Shown here: piece after piece, positions 50,395-59,060 of the stretch | Layout: every line of letters begins with the position of its first letter | Numbering within the stretch: position 1 is the stretch's first letter | From: Miltoncostaea sp050250915 | Lineage (GTDB): Bacteria > Actinomycetota > Thermoleophilia > Miltoncostaeales > Miltoncostaeaceae | Length of the DNA stretch: 64,000 nucleotides | Reading direction: 5' to 3' | Assembly (NCBI GenBank): GCA_050250915.1 | Contig: JBFWNT010000019.1 | Coordinates: forward strand, 1 to 64,000 | Notes under the pieces: model-generated | What the model was told of the DNA's origin: nothing | The model's database searches: none | The model's input: the letters and a program-made list of their open reading frames with translations, nothing else | Program-made: the position numbers and the translations under genes

Positions 50395-51747
50395 CTAGCG
50401 GCGGATGGTGACCGCGGTGCGGGTCACGGCGCGGTTGCCGCCGGCGTCGGTGCCGGTGATGACGACCCGGGCCATCACGGTGCCCTTGGCGACGGCCTTG
50501 GCGGCCTTCGTGGTGAGCGGGATGGAGAGGGTGGCGCGGCGGCCGCCCTGCAGCTGCGTCCGGGCGGTCCCGAGGGTCGTGCCCTTGAGGGAGCCCTTCA
50601 GGCCGCGGAGCTGGGCGCGGACGGTGCAGATCTGCTCGCCGGCGGGGCAGGCGACCTTCACGGCGACCCGGCCCTTCCTGGACATCCGGAGCTTCGTTGC
50701 CAGCGGGCGGACGCGCGGGCCGAGGGAGTCGGCGGTGGCGACCGGCGTGGCCGACACGTTCAGCCTGAGCGTGGTCTGGTCGGTGGCGCCGTCGGCGTCG
50801 GTGACCTTCAGGCCGACCGTCGCGGGGCCGGCGGCGGTGAACGTCGTCGTGGCGCGCGGGACGGCGGCCGTGTCGGTCTCGAAGGTGCCGTCGCCGTTCA
50901 GGTCCCACTGGTACCGGGCGATGGTGCCGTCGTCGGTGGACCGGGAGCCGTCGAGCACGGTCTGCAGGTTCACGACCGGCGTCTGCGGGTTGGTGACGAT
51001 GAGGGCGGTGGGGGCGCGGTGGATGCGGACCGGCAGGGTGGCGGTGGACTTCGCGCCGAGGATGTCGGTCGCGCGGAGCACGACCGGGTGGGGGCCGACG
51101 GTCCCGAACGAGGTGCTGACCGAGGGGCCGGTGCGCTCGAACGTGCCGTCGCCGTCCAGGTCCCACTCGAGCGACGCGATGCCGTTGTCGTCGGTGGAGG
51201 CGGAGGTGAAGGTCAGGCCGTCGCCGACGACCGCGACCCGCTTGCCGGTGATCCGGGCGACGGGGGCGCGGTGGGCGACCAGGTTGAGGGACTGGACGTC
51301 CGTGGCGCCGAAGTCGTCGGTCACCCGGACGCGGACGGCGGTGGTGCCCGTCGCGGTGTAACGGGCGGAGGTCCGCGGGGTGGTCGTGGTCTTCTCGAAG
51401 CCGGGCCGGCCGTCGAGGTCCCACTCGTACTTCACGATCTCGCCGTCCGAGTCGGTGGAGCCGGCGGCGCTGAACTGCACGGGGGCGCCGAGGCGGATGA
51501 CGGCGTCGCCGAGGTCGCGGGGGAGCGCGTTGGAGGTGATCGGGGCCACCACCAGCTGGGGCGGCACCACCACCGGGTTGGGGGTGGCGGTGAGGGCGGC
51601 CGTCGGGCGGCTGTTGCTCGGAGGAGGCGGGTCGCCGTCGTTGACCGGGATGGCCATCGCCTGGCCGGCGGCGGCGAGGGCGCCGGTGAGGGCGAGGGCG
51701 GCGGCGAGACGACGGGAGACGCGGAGGCTGTGGGGCGTGCGGGTCAT
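50395..51747 (-). CDS. Secreted PKD-domain protein
   Basis: 450 residues. Signal peptide (LAAALALTGALAAAGQAMA). Three PKD-type repeats (about 90-155, 160-240, 243-325) carry the EWDLDGDGTFE-like motif: VKYEWDLDGRPGFEKT, SLEWDLDGDGTFERT and RYQWDLNGDGTFETD. A C-terminal all-beta region (about 345-450) ends NRAVTRTAVTIRR. No enzymatic domain is visible. Likely an extracellular or wall-associated binding protein. Confidence 0.82.
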   Translation of the reverse strand: MTRTPHSLRVSRRLAAALALTGALAAAGQAMAIPVNDGDPPPPSNSRPTAALTATPNPVVVPPQLVVAPITSNALPRDLGDAVIRLGAPVQFSAAGSTDSDGEIVKYEWDLDGRPGFEKTTTTPRTSARYTATGTTAVRVRVTDDFGATDVQSLNLVAHRAPVARITGKRVAVVGDGLTFTSASTDDNGIASLEWDLDGDGTFERTGPSVSTSFGTVGPHPVVLRATDILGAKSTATLPVRIHRAPTALIVTNPQTPVVNLQTVLDGSRSTDDGTIARYQWDLNGDGTFETDTAAVPRATTTFTAAGPATVGLKVTDADGATDQTTLRLNVSATPVATADSLGPRVRPLATKLRMSRKGRVAVKVACPAGEQICTVRAQLRGLKGSLKGTTLGTARTQLQGGRRATLSIPLTTKAAKAVAKGTVMARVVITGTDAGGNRAVTRTAVTIRR

Positions 51748-52073
51748 CGGGGGCTCCTCGGTGAGGGGTGGCGACTTCGTGTCATCACCCTCGTCCGGAT
51801 CGCCGCCGGGCTCCGTCCCCCACGCGACGCCCGCTCTGTCAGCCTCGCGACACAGGCGCGCCGGCCCGGACTTGCTCCGAGACGTAACGATGCGGTCGGC
51901 CCTCGGAGCCGACCACGGGTTGTTGCCGCTGGCGGTGCCGCTGCTCGGTCTGGCGTGGCTGGCACGGGACTGACGAGGCGCGGCTGCGAGCGATGGCGTT
52001 GCGTCGGCCCGGCCTGACGCTGAGAATGGCCCGGCCGCGCCGGACCCCCACGGGGATGCGCCGCGGCCCTTCT
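51748..52073. other. Intergenic region upstream of the NDH-2 gene
   Basis: 326 bp between divergent genes. No convincing reading frame or repeat. A dyad, CCGAGGGCCGAC-like, lies at about 51895-51925 (GGTCGGCCCTCGG then CCGACC). Promoters for both genes should lie here. Confidence 0.4.
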
Positions 52074-53741
52074 ATGGCAAGCGCTCACGCATCCGGACCC
52101 GAAGCCATCGGCCGCGCGTCGACGCGGGTGGTCATCCTTGGTGGCGGCTTCGGTGGTGTGTACACCGCGATGCGCCTCGAGCGCCTCCGTGCGCGGGGCG
52201 CGGCCGTCGAGGCGTCCCTAGTCAACCGTGAGAACTACCTCGTGTTCCAGCCCATGCTCGCCGAAGTGATCGCCGGCGACGTCGGGATTCTCGACACGCT
52301 CAGCCCGCTCCGCCAACTGGTCCCGGCAACCGGCGTCTACGTCCGGGAGATCGAGTCCGTCGACCTGGAGCGCCGTGTGGTGACCCTCGGCGCGGGCCTG
52401 ATGCCGCGCCGGAGCGAGCTGCCCTTCGACGACTTGGTCGTCGCGCTGGGGTCGGTGACCGACTTTCGCGGCATCACCGGCCTTCCCGAGCACGCATTGC
52501 CATTCAAGACATTGGCGGACGCGGTTCGGATTCGGAACCACGTGATCCACGTCCTCGAGCAGTCGTCGGTGGAGCGCGATGCCGACCTGCGGCGCAGGAT
52601 GCTCACCTTCGTCGTCGCCGGAGGCGGATTCTCGGGCACCGAAGTCGCCGCCGCGCTGAACGACTTCGTCCGCCGCGCGGCGGCGGACTACCGGTCGATC
52701 CCCCCCGACGAGATCCGGGTCGTTTTGGTCCACAGCGGCGAGCGGGTGCTCGAGCGGGAGCTCACACCGAAGCTGGCCGCCTACGCGACCCAATCGCTCC
52801 GCGAGCAGGGAATCGAGCTCATGCTGGAGCAACGCCTCTCGGCCGCGAGCGCGGGGAGCGCGGTACTCTCCGACGGGCGGCGGATCGCGACCCGGACGTT
52901 GATCTCGACAGTGCCGTCCTCACCCAACCCCATCGTGGAGAAACTCGGCCTGCCCACCGCGGGTGGCCGACTCGAGTGCGATGCGATGATGCGCGTTGTG
53001 GGGACGGAGGGGATCTGGGCCCTCGGCGACTGCGCACTCGTCCCGAAACCCGACGGCGAGCCGTCCCCGCCGACAGCACAGCACGCCATCCGGCAGGCAC
53101 GCCTGCTCGCCGGCAACATCATCGCCCGCCACGACAGCCGCGGCATGGAACGGTTCGGCTTCAACGGCCTCGGCAAGCTCGGCGGTCTGGGCCACCGGCG
53201 TGCGGTGGCCGAACTTCCCGGCGGCCTGCGCCTCTCCGGCCTGCCGGCGTGGCTGATGTGGCGCGGGGTCTACTGGTGGAAGCTGCCCGGCGCCACCCGG
53301 AAGACGCGGGTGGCGATCTCGTGGATCAGCGACATGATCCTGCCGCCACACCCCGTGCAGCTCAACCTCGGCGGGGGGCGGGGGGCGACCCAGGCACATT
53401 ACGAGCCGGGCGAGCACGTCTTCGAGGAGGGCGACTCCGGCGACAGCCTCTACATGATCCTGTCCGGCGAGGCGGAGGTCGTGAAGGCGTTCGACGAGGG
53501 TGCGGCAACGGTCGGCGTCCTCGGTCCCGGAGAGTACTTCGGCGAGATGGCGCTGCTGGGCCATCACCCGCGCAGCGCCACGATCACAGCCCTCACCGCG
53601 CTCGACGTCCTCGTGCTGCCGGGCCCGGACTTCTCGGCGCTCACCGGGAGCCTCCCGGAGTTCCGGAAAGGCTTCGAGGAGATCGCCCGGAAGCGGGCGG
53701 ACGCGAACGCCGCGCGTGCGGAGCGCCCGCCGACGGCGTGA
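52074..53741 (+). CDS. Type II NADH dehydrogenase-like flavoprotein with C-terminal cyclic-nucleotide-binding domain
   Basis: About 555 residues. FAD motif VVILGGGFGGVYTAMRLERL, NAD motif FVVAGGGFSGTEVAAALNDF, GIWALGDCALVP and a C-terminal amphipathic region (LPAWLMWRGVYWWKLPG) fit NDH-2. From about residue 435 a CAP-type cNMP domain is fused. Its phosphate-binding cassette FGEMALLGHHPRSATITA keeps the Glu and Arg that bind the cyclic phosphate, so it looks competent. Typical NDH-2 is about 400-430 residues. NADH:quinone activity controlled by cyclic nucleotide is the inference. The start is ATG 52074; ATG 52056 is an alternative. Confidence 0.87.
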   Translation: MASAHASGPEAIGRASTRVVILGGGFGGVYTAMRLERLRARGAAVEASLVNRENYLVFQPMLAEVIAGDVGILDTLSPLRQLVPATGVYVREIESVDLERRVVTLGAGLMPRRSELPFDDLVVALGSVTDFRGITGLPEHALPFKTLADAVRIRNHVIHVLEQSSVERDADLRRRMLTFVVAGGGFSGTEVAAALNDFVRRAAADYRSIPPDEIRVVLVHSGERVLERELTPKLAAYATQSLREQGIELMLEQRLSAASAGSAVLSDGRRIATRTLISTVPSSPNPIVEKLGLPTAGGRLECDAMMRVVGTEGIWALGDCALVPKPDGEPSPPTAQHAIRQARLLAGNIIARHDSRGMERFGFNGLGKLGGLGHRRAVAELPGGLRLSGLPAWLMWRGVYWWKLPGATRKTRVAISWISDMILPPHPVQLNLGGGRGATQAHYEPGEHVFEEGDSGDSLYMILSGEAEVVKAFDEGAATVGVLGPGEYFGEMALLGHHPRSATITALTALDVLVLPGPDFSALTGSLPEFRKGFEEIARKRADANAARAERPPTA

Positions 53742-53742
53742 C

Positions 53743-55176
53743 TCAGGCTCCGCGGTGGCGGATCGCCACGTACTTCGTCTCGAGGTACTCCGTGATCGCC
53801 TCAGGGCCCCCGGCGCGGTCCAGACCCGACTGCTTGATCCCACCCAACGGCGCCATCGGGTTTGAGACTCGACCCTGGTTCAACCCGACCATGCCCGTTT
53901 CGAGTGCCTCTGCGACGCGGATGGCACGATCGAACTCGGAGGTGTAGAGGTACCCCGCCAACCCGAACTCGGTGCCGTTGGCGAGCTCATTCACCTCCTC
54001 CTCGTCGTCGAAGGGTCGGACTGGGGCGACTGGCCCGAAGATCTCCTCGCCCAGCACGCGCGCATCGTCGGGGACGTCCGCGAGGACCGTCGGCGCGAAG
54101 TAGTGGCCCGGGCGGTCGATACGGCCACCGCCTGCGACCAGCGTCGCGCCGCGGTCCACTGCGTCGCCAACCAACTCCTCCAGACGATCACACGAGGCGC
54201 CGCCGATGAGTGGCCCGAGCTGCGTCCGGGGCTCGCTGCCGCGGCCGACACGGAGGGCGGACATCTCCTGTGTGAGGCGTCGGGTGAACTCCGGGGCGAT
54301 CGAGCGGGCGATGTAGAAGCGATTGGCCGAGGTGCATGCCTCCCCGAAATTGCGCATCTTCGACACGAGCCACCCGCCACCGCCGCGTCGAGATCGGCAT
54401 CCTCGAACCCGATGAACGGCGCGTTGCCGCCGAGTTCCATCGAGAGTCGCAGCACATTGGATGAGGACTGCGCGATGAGCGTCCGGCCGATCTCGGCGGA
54501 GCCGGTGAACGTGATCTTCCGCAGCCGGTCGTCGGCGATCAGGGGCTCGGTGATCGTGCGGGACGAGGACCCCGGCACCACGTTCAGCACGCCCGGGGGG
54601 AGACCCGCGGCCCGGAGGATGTCGGAGAGTGCGGGGGTCGCGAGTGGCGCCAGCTTCGACGGCTTCACGACCGTGGTGCACCCTGCGGCCACCGCGGATG
54701 CCACGGGCCGACGGCTGCTGCATCAGCAAGAGGCGTCCACTCGCGTCGGGCGCGATAGCGTATCGCCCGTCGATCCGCATCGCCTCCTCCGCAAACCAGA
54801 GCAGGTATTCGGCGGCATAGCTGATCTCGTCGTCGGACTCGTCGAGGGGCTTGCCCATCTCGAGGGTCAGCACCAGCGCAAGCTGCTCACGCGCATCGAT
54901 CAGCGCGTCGTACGCGCGCCGGAGGATCGCCGCCCGGTCGCGGGGCGCGCTCGCGGCCCACGGCCGCTGCGCCGCGACCGCGGCGGCCAGGGCGTCAAGG
55001 CCGTCCGCGGCGCCACCGTCGGTGAACTCGCAGAGGGGGAGACCTGTCGAGGGGTCCTCGACAGCGAACGTGCCGCGGGACGCCGACGCCCGCCACTGCC
55101 CGTTGATGAACAGGCCACGTGGCACGGACGCGATCGCCTCCGCCTCGGCCGCAGCGTGCTGCCCCAGGGTCGTCAC
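53743..55176 (-). pseudogene. NAD-dependent aldehyde (succinate-semialdehyde) dehydrogenase, degraded
   Basis: Strong ALDH similarity split over frames. The N-terminal half (GLFINGQWRASASRGTFAVE to GRLLLMQQP) and the C-terminal part (SKMRNFGEACTSANRFYIAR to the stop) share one frame. The middle (ASAVAAGCTTVVKPSKLAPL to MELGGNAPFIGFEDADLDAA) is in another. The stretch around the conserved Trp-Asn motif (ITPWNFP) is missing near 54715, so there is a small internal deletion as well as two frame changes (near 54715 and 54375). The gene is therefore inactive, unless the assembly is wrong twice. It lies between the NDH-2 and cyclase genes. Confidence 0.88.
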
Positions 55177-55287
55177 GAAGGCGGACGTTATGGCGGTGAT
55201 GCGATCACGGTCAACGCCAGCCTCAGGCGAAGGCCGGGTTGAGAGTCGGTGGGTGATCGCTGGCGCCAGTGATGCGAGAGTCGCGCC

Positions 55288-58200
55288 ATGGCCGGAGAGA
55301 GGACCGTTGGCGCTCCACTCCCTCGCGGGGACGCGTCCGAGCGCGCATCCGCCTGGGGCTACGCGCCCGCGGTGGCGTCTGAGCTCGCTGGCGCCCCGCA
55401 CCACATCCGACGAGAGGGGACGGTCGCCGTGTGCGACCTGTCGGGCTTCACCGCCCTCACCGAACGGCTCGCCGAGCGCGGACGTGCGGGCGCGGAGGAG
55501 GTCGCGGCGATCGTCGGTGCGGTGCTCGGGGCCCTCGTCGGCTTGGCGCTCCGCCAGGGCGGGGATGTGCTCACGTTCGGCGGCGACGCGATCGCCGTGC
55601 TCTTCCGGGGCCCAGGACACGAGCTCCAGGCCTGCGCAGCACTCGCTGATATGCAGCGCTGGGTGGCAGGCCATGGAGGGGTTTCGTCGTCCGTGGGCCC
55701 CGTGCGTGTCCGGATGTCGGCCGGCGCGGAGTCAGGGACGATCGATCTGGTGCGCGCGGGGCGCGCCCACCACGCGCTCGTGTCCGCGGGTCGCGCCGTG
55801 AGCGCCGCGTGGGAGCTGGAGCACGACGCACGCGCTGGGGAGGTCCGGGTGGGCGCTGCGCTGGCTGAGGGGGTGCCGTCGGCGTGGACGCGAGACGCCG
55901 GTCGCGGCCGGACCCTGCGGATCGCCCGCGTCGAAGGAGTCGCGCCCGGCCGGCAGGCGCCGTCGCGGCAGGGGATGCGCTGGCTCGCCCCGCCGCTTGC
56001 CCGCCTGGTGCGGCGGACGCCTGGAGTCGCCGAGCTGCGCCGCGCGCCAGTCGGCTTCGTGCGGGCGGCCGGCCTGGATGCACTGGCCGAGACGGATCCG
56101 CACGCACTCCGCGCCGAAGTCGCAACGCTCGCAGCGCACATCGAGGAGAGCTGCACGGCGCACGGCGTCACCTGGGTGGGCGCCGATGGAACAGCCGACG
56201 GCGTGGCGTGCGCATTGGCCTGCGGCGTTCCGGACGCGGACGAGGATGACCAGGGACGCCTGCTGAGCGCCCTCCGCGAGGTCGTCGCGACGACCCGGGG
56301 GTCAGGGCTGCGCCTGACCGCCGGCGCCGCGTCCGGGCCCGTCTTTGCCGGAGATCTCGGCCACCCGCTGCGACGGACCTTCACCCTGCTCGGCGACGCA
56401 GTGAACGTCGCAGCGCGCCTTTCGTCCGCAGCGGGGCCGGGCGAGCTGCTCGCGACCACACGGCTGCTCGACGAGAGCCGCCGAGTGTTTGACGTCGGTG
56501 AGGAGCGCTGGCCGATCGTCGAGGGGAAGCGGGCCCCAGTGACCGCACGCCCCGTCGGCGCGCCACAGGGCCTGCGACGCGCGGAGGACACGGCGCCTCT
56601 CGTGGGCCGGGACCGCGAGCGCGCGGCGATCGACCGCCTGCTGGCGAGCGCGGTCGCGGGGGCGGGAGGCTCGCTGCACATCAGCGGCGCCTCCGGATTG
56701 GGCAAGACGCACCTCCTGCGATCCGTTCTCCGGGAGGAGGGACGCGTCCGCATCGGTTGGTGCGGCGGGGATCCGTATCTCGTGTCGCGTTCCTATGCCG
56801 CGATCGCCGGGGCCCTTCGCGACCTGCTGCATCTCGCACACGTAGACGACCGCGGCCTCGCGGGCGCCCTCGCTTCAAGGATCGAAGCGATGGCGCCGCA
56901 CCTCGTCGAGTGGCTCCCGCTGCTGGCGGACGCGCTGGACGTCGCGGTCCCAGAGACAACGTCGACCAGACGCCTGGATCCGGAGTTCCGCGAGGTCCGC
57001 CTTCATGATGTCGTGATCGACGCACTCGGGTCCCTCGATGAGCCGTTCGCGATCGTGATGGACGACGCTCAGTGGGCAGATACGGCCAGCCGCGGCCTGA
57101 TGACGGCACTCGCGCGCGCCGCCCGCGACCGCCGTTGGGCGCTGATCACAGCCGGGCGACCGGGATCATGGTCGGTCGCCAGCCAGGCGGAGGGGGCGAC
57201 GGAGGCCGTGCTGGGGGAGCTGGCTTTCGACGACGCCCGGCGTGTGGCGATCGCCGCCGCCGGTGCCGCGGGCATCGACGACGAGCGCCTGCGGCGGGTC
57301 GTCGCACAGGCGGCGGGGCATCCGTTCTTCCTGACGCAGCTCGTCGAGGCCGGCGCAGGTTCCGACGGAGACGTGCCGGAAGGTGTCGAACGCCTCGTGG
57401 CCGTACGCATCGACCACCTGGCTCCGCGGGACCGGCTGCTTCTCCAGGAGGCCTCAGTCGCCGGTCGCACGGTCGATCCGGCGCTCCTCGCCGAGGTGAC
57501 AGGCAATCCACGCTACCGCGACCCGGCAGCCTGGCGAGCGCTCGGCACGTTCGTGCGCCTCGACGCCAGCCTCGTGCACTTCGTACACGATCTCCACCGA
57601 GAGACCGCCTATGCCCGGCTTCCGCACTCGCGAAGGAGAGCACTCCATCTGCGCTTCGGCGAATGCCTCCTCGCCCGGGAGGAGGGAGGCGGAGGCGCGC
57701 CCGGACTCCTCGCGCTGCACTTCTCACGTGGAGGGGACACGGCGCGCGCGCAGCAGTTCGCGCGGCGCGCGGCGAGCGAGGCCGGCCGACGGGGAGCATG
57801 GGGGGAGGTGGCCGAGATGCTCGACGTCGCAGTCCGGGCGTCAGCCAACGGCCGGTCTCCGGCGACGCCCGCGCGGGTCCGCATGATGCTCCGCCGAGCC
57901 GAAGCCCTCGAACTCCTTGGTCGCCCCGCGGAAGCTTTGTCCGCGCTGCCGCGCCCCGCACCCGACGACCCGTCACTGCGATCGAAGACCGAAACGCTGC
58001 GAGCGCGCCTGCTCCAACGCACGGGACGCCTGCCCGCTGCCCTGGCCGCAACCTCGCGGGCGATGTCGTCGACAGCGGAGGACGACGGCATGATGAGCGA
58101 GGTACTCCGGCGACGCGCCTCGATCCTCGTCCAGCAAGGCAGGCTGCGCGAGGCTGCGGCGGCCGCGCGTGCAGCGGTAGCGGCCGCCGACTCATCCGCA

Positions 58201-59058
58201 CGGCAGGGGCGGGCCCTCGTCACCTTGGGATCCGCATTGAGCACAATGGGGGATGAGTCCTGGCGAGAGGTTGTCGCCGAAGCGGACCGGTTGCTTCGTG
58301 GACGACACCGTGTCGATCGCGCCAACAACCTTCTGAACGCCGCGGCGACAGAGTCGCTCGACGGACGCCCCATGGAGGCCCAGCGCCTCCTCGCCCGTGC
58401 CGCCGCCCTGTTCGAGAAGGCCGGGGATTCCCAAGGGGTCGCCATCGCGCGCAACAATGCCGCGGAGACCCTTTTCGACCTGGGGCGCCTGGACGAGGCG
58501 GAGGCGGCGCTGGCCGAGGCGCACCGGACCCTCGCCGCGGCGGGAGACGAATACGGGATCGCAACGGTCGAGATCCTCGTCGGCGCGATCGAGGCGGCTC
58601 GAGGCCGGCTCGACGACGGCGAGCGCAGGATCTCCGCCGCGCGGGCGGTCCTGGCCAAGCTCGGCGTCCGTGAGCTCGTCCTGGACGCGGACGTCCGGCT
58701 GACTGAGATCGCGCTCATGCGCCGACGCGCCGATGAGGGCCTGCGCAGCGCGATGTCGTGCGAGCGCCGCGCACGGGCAATGCGGGCGACCCCACTCTAC
58801 GGCAGGTGGGCCCGGCGCCTCCGCGTCTGGGCCCTCATCTCCCTGGGCCGCATCGACGAGGCGCGCACTCGGCTCGAACGGCTTCTGTCGGATGCGCGGG
58901 ACGCAAACGCCCATACGGAGATCGTCCGCTGCCTCGTCACCCTCGAGGCGATCGCCGAGCGCACGGGCGAAACGCTGCCCCCAGAGGTAGCGGAGGAACG
59001 GTCTCGCCTCGTAGCGACCCTCGGGCTTGCCACGACGCCGGCCGTCCCACTGGCCTGA
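55288..59058 (+). CDS. Soluble-adenylyl-cyclase-like protein: two cyclase domains, AAA-type NTPase, TPR-like region
   Basis: 1256 residues. Cyclase homology domain 1 (about 44-220) has both metal Asps (D50 in VAVCDLSGFT, D100 in TFGGDAIAVLF). Domain 2 (about 280-430) lacks them but has the Asn373/Arg377 transition-state pair in LLGDAVNVAARL. Complementary half-sites are the arrangement of mammalian soluble adenylyl cyclase, as is the order C1-C2-NTPase-TPR. The usual adenine-selecting Lys is Thr96. The NTPase has a P-loop at 467-474 (GASGLGKT) and Walker B FAIVMDDAQWAD. From about 760 on, helical repeats resemble TPR. No membrane span. Activity is not assured given the Lys change. Confidence 0.88.
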   Translation: MAGERTVGAPLPRGDASERASAWGYAPAVASELAGAPHHIRREGTVAVCDLSGFTALTERLAERGRAGAEEVAAIVGAVLGALVGLALRQGGDVLTFGGDAIAVLFRGPGHELQACAALADMQRWVAGHGGVSSSVGPVRVRMSAGAESGTIDLVRAGRAHHALVSAGRAVSAAWELEHDARAGEVRVGAALAEGVPSAWTRDAGRGRTLRIARVEGVAPGRQAPSRQGMRWLAPPLARLVRRTPGVAELRRAPVGFVRAAGLDALAETDPHALRAEVATLAAHIEESCTAHGVTWVGADGTADGVACALACGVPDADEDDQGRLLSALREVVATTRGSGLRLTAGAASGPVFAGDLGHPLRRTFTLLGDAVNVAARLSSAAGPGELLATTRLLDESRRVFDVGEERWPIVEGKRAPVTARPVGAPQGLRRAEDTAPLVGRDRERAAIDRLLASAVAGAGGSLHISGASGLGKTHLLRSVLREEGRVRIGWCGGDPYLVSRSYAAIAGALRDLLHLAHVDDRGLAGALASRIEAMAPHLVEWLPLLADALDVAVPETTSTRRLDPEFREVRLHDVVIDALGSLDEPFAIVMDDAQWADTASRGLMTALARAARDRRWALITAGRPGSWSVASQAEGATEAVLGELAFDDARRVAIAAAGAAGIDDERLRRVVAQAAGHPFFLTQLVEAGAGSDGDVPEGVERLVAVRIDHLAPRDRLLLQEASVAGRTVDPALLAEVTGNPRYRDPAAWRALGTFVRLDASLVHFVHDLHRETAYARLPHSRRRALHLRFGECLLAREEGGGGAPGLLALHFSRGGDTARAQQFARRAASEAGRRGAWGEVAEMLDVAVRASANGRSPATPARVRMMLRRAEALELLGRPAEALSALPRPAPDDPSLRSKTETLRARLLQRTGRLPAALAATSRAMSSTAEDDGMMSEVLRRRASILVQQGRLREAAAAARAAVAAADSSARQGRALVTLGSALSTMGDESWREVVAEADRLLRGRHRVDRANNLLNAAATESLDGRPMEAQRLLARAAALFEKAGDSQGVAIARNNAAETLFDLGRLDEAEAALAEAHRTLAAAGDEYGIATVEILVGAIEAARGRLDDGERRISAARAVLAKLGVRELVLDADVRLTEIALMRRRADEGLRSAMSCERRARAMRATPLYGRWARRLRVWALISLGRIDEARTRLERLLSDARDANAHTEIVRCLVTLEAIAERTGETLPPEVAEERSRLVATLGLATTPAVPLA

Positions 59059-59060
59059 GC

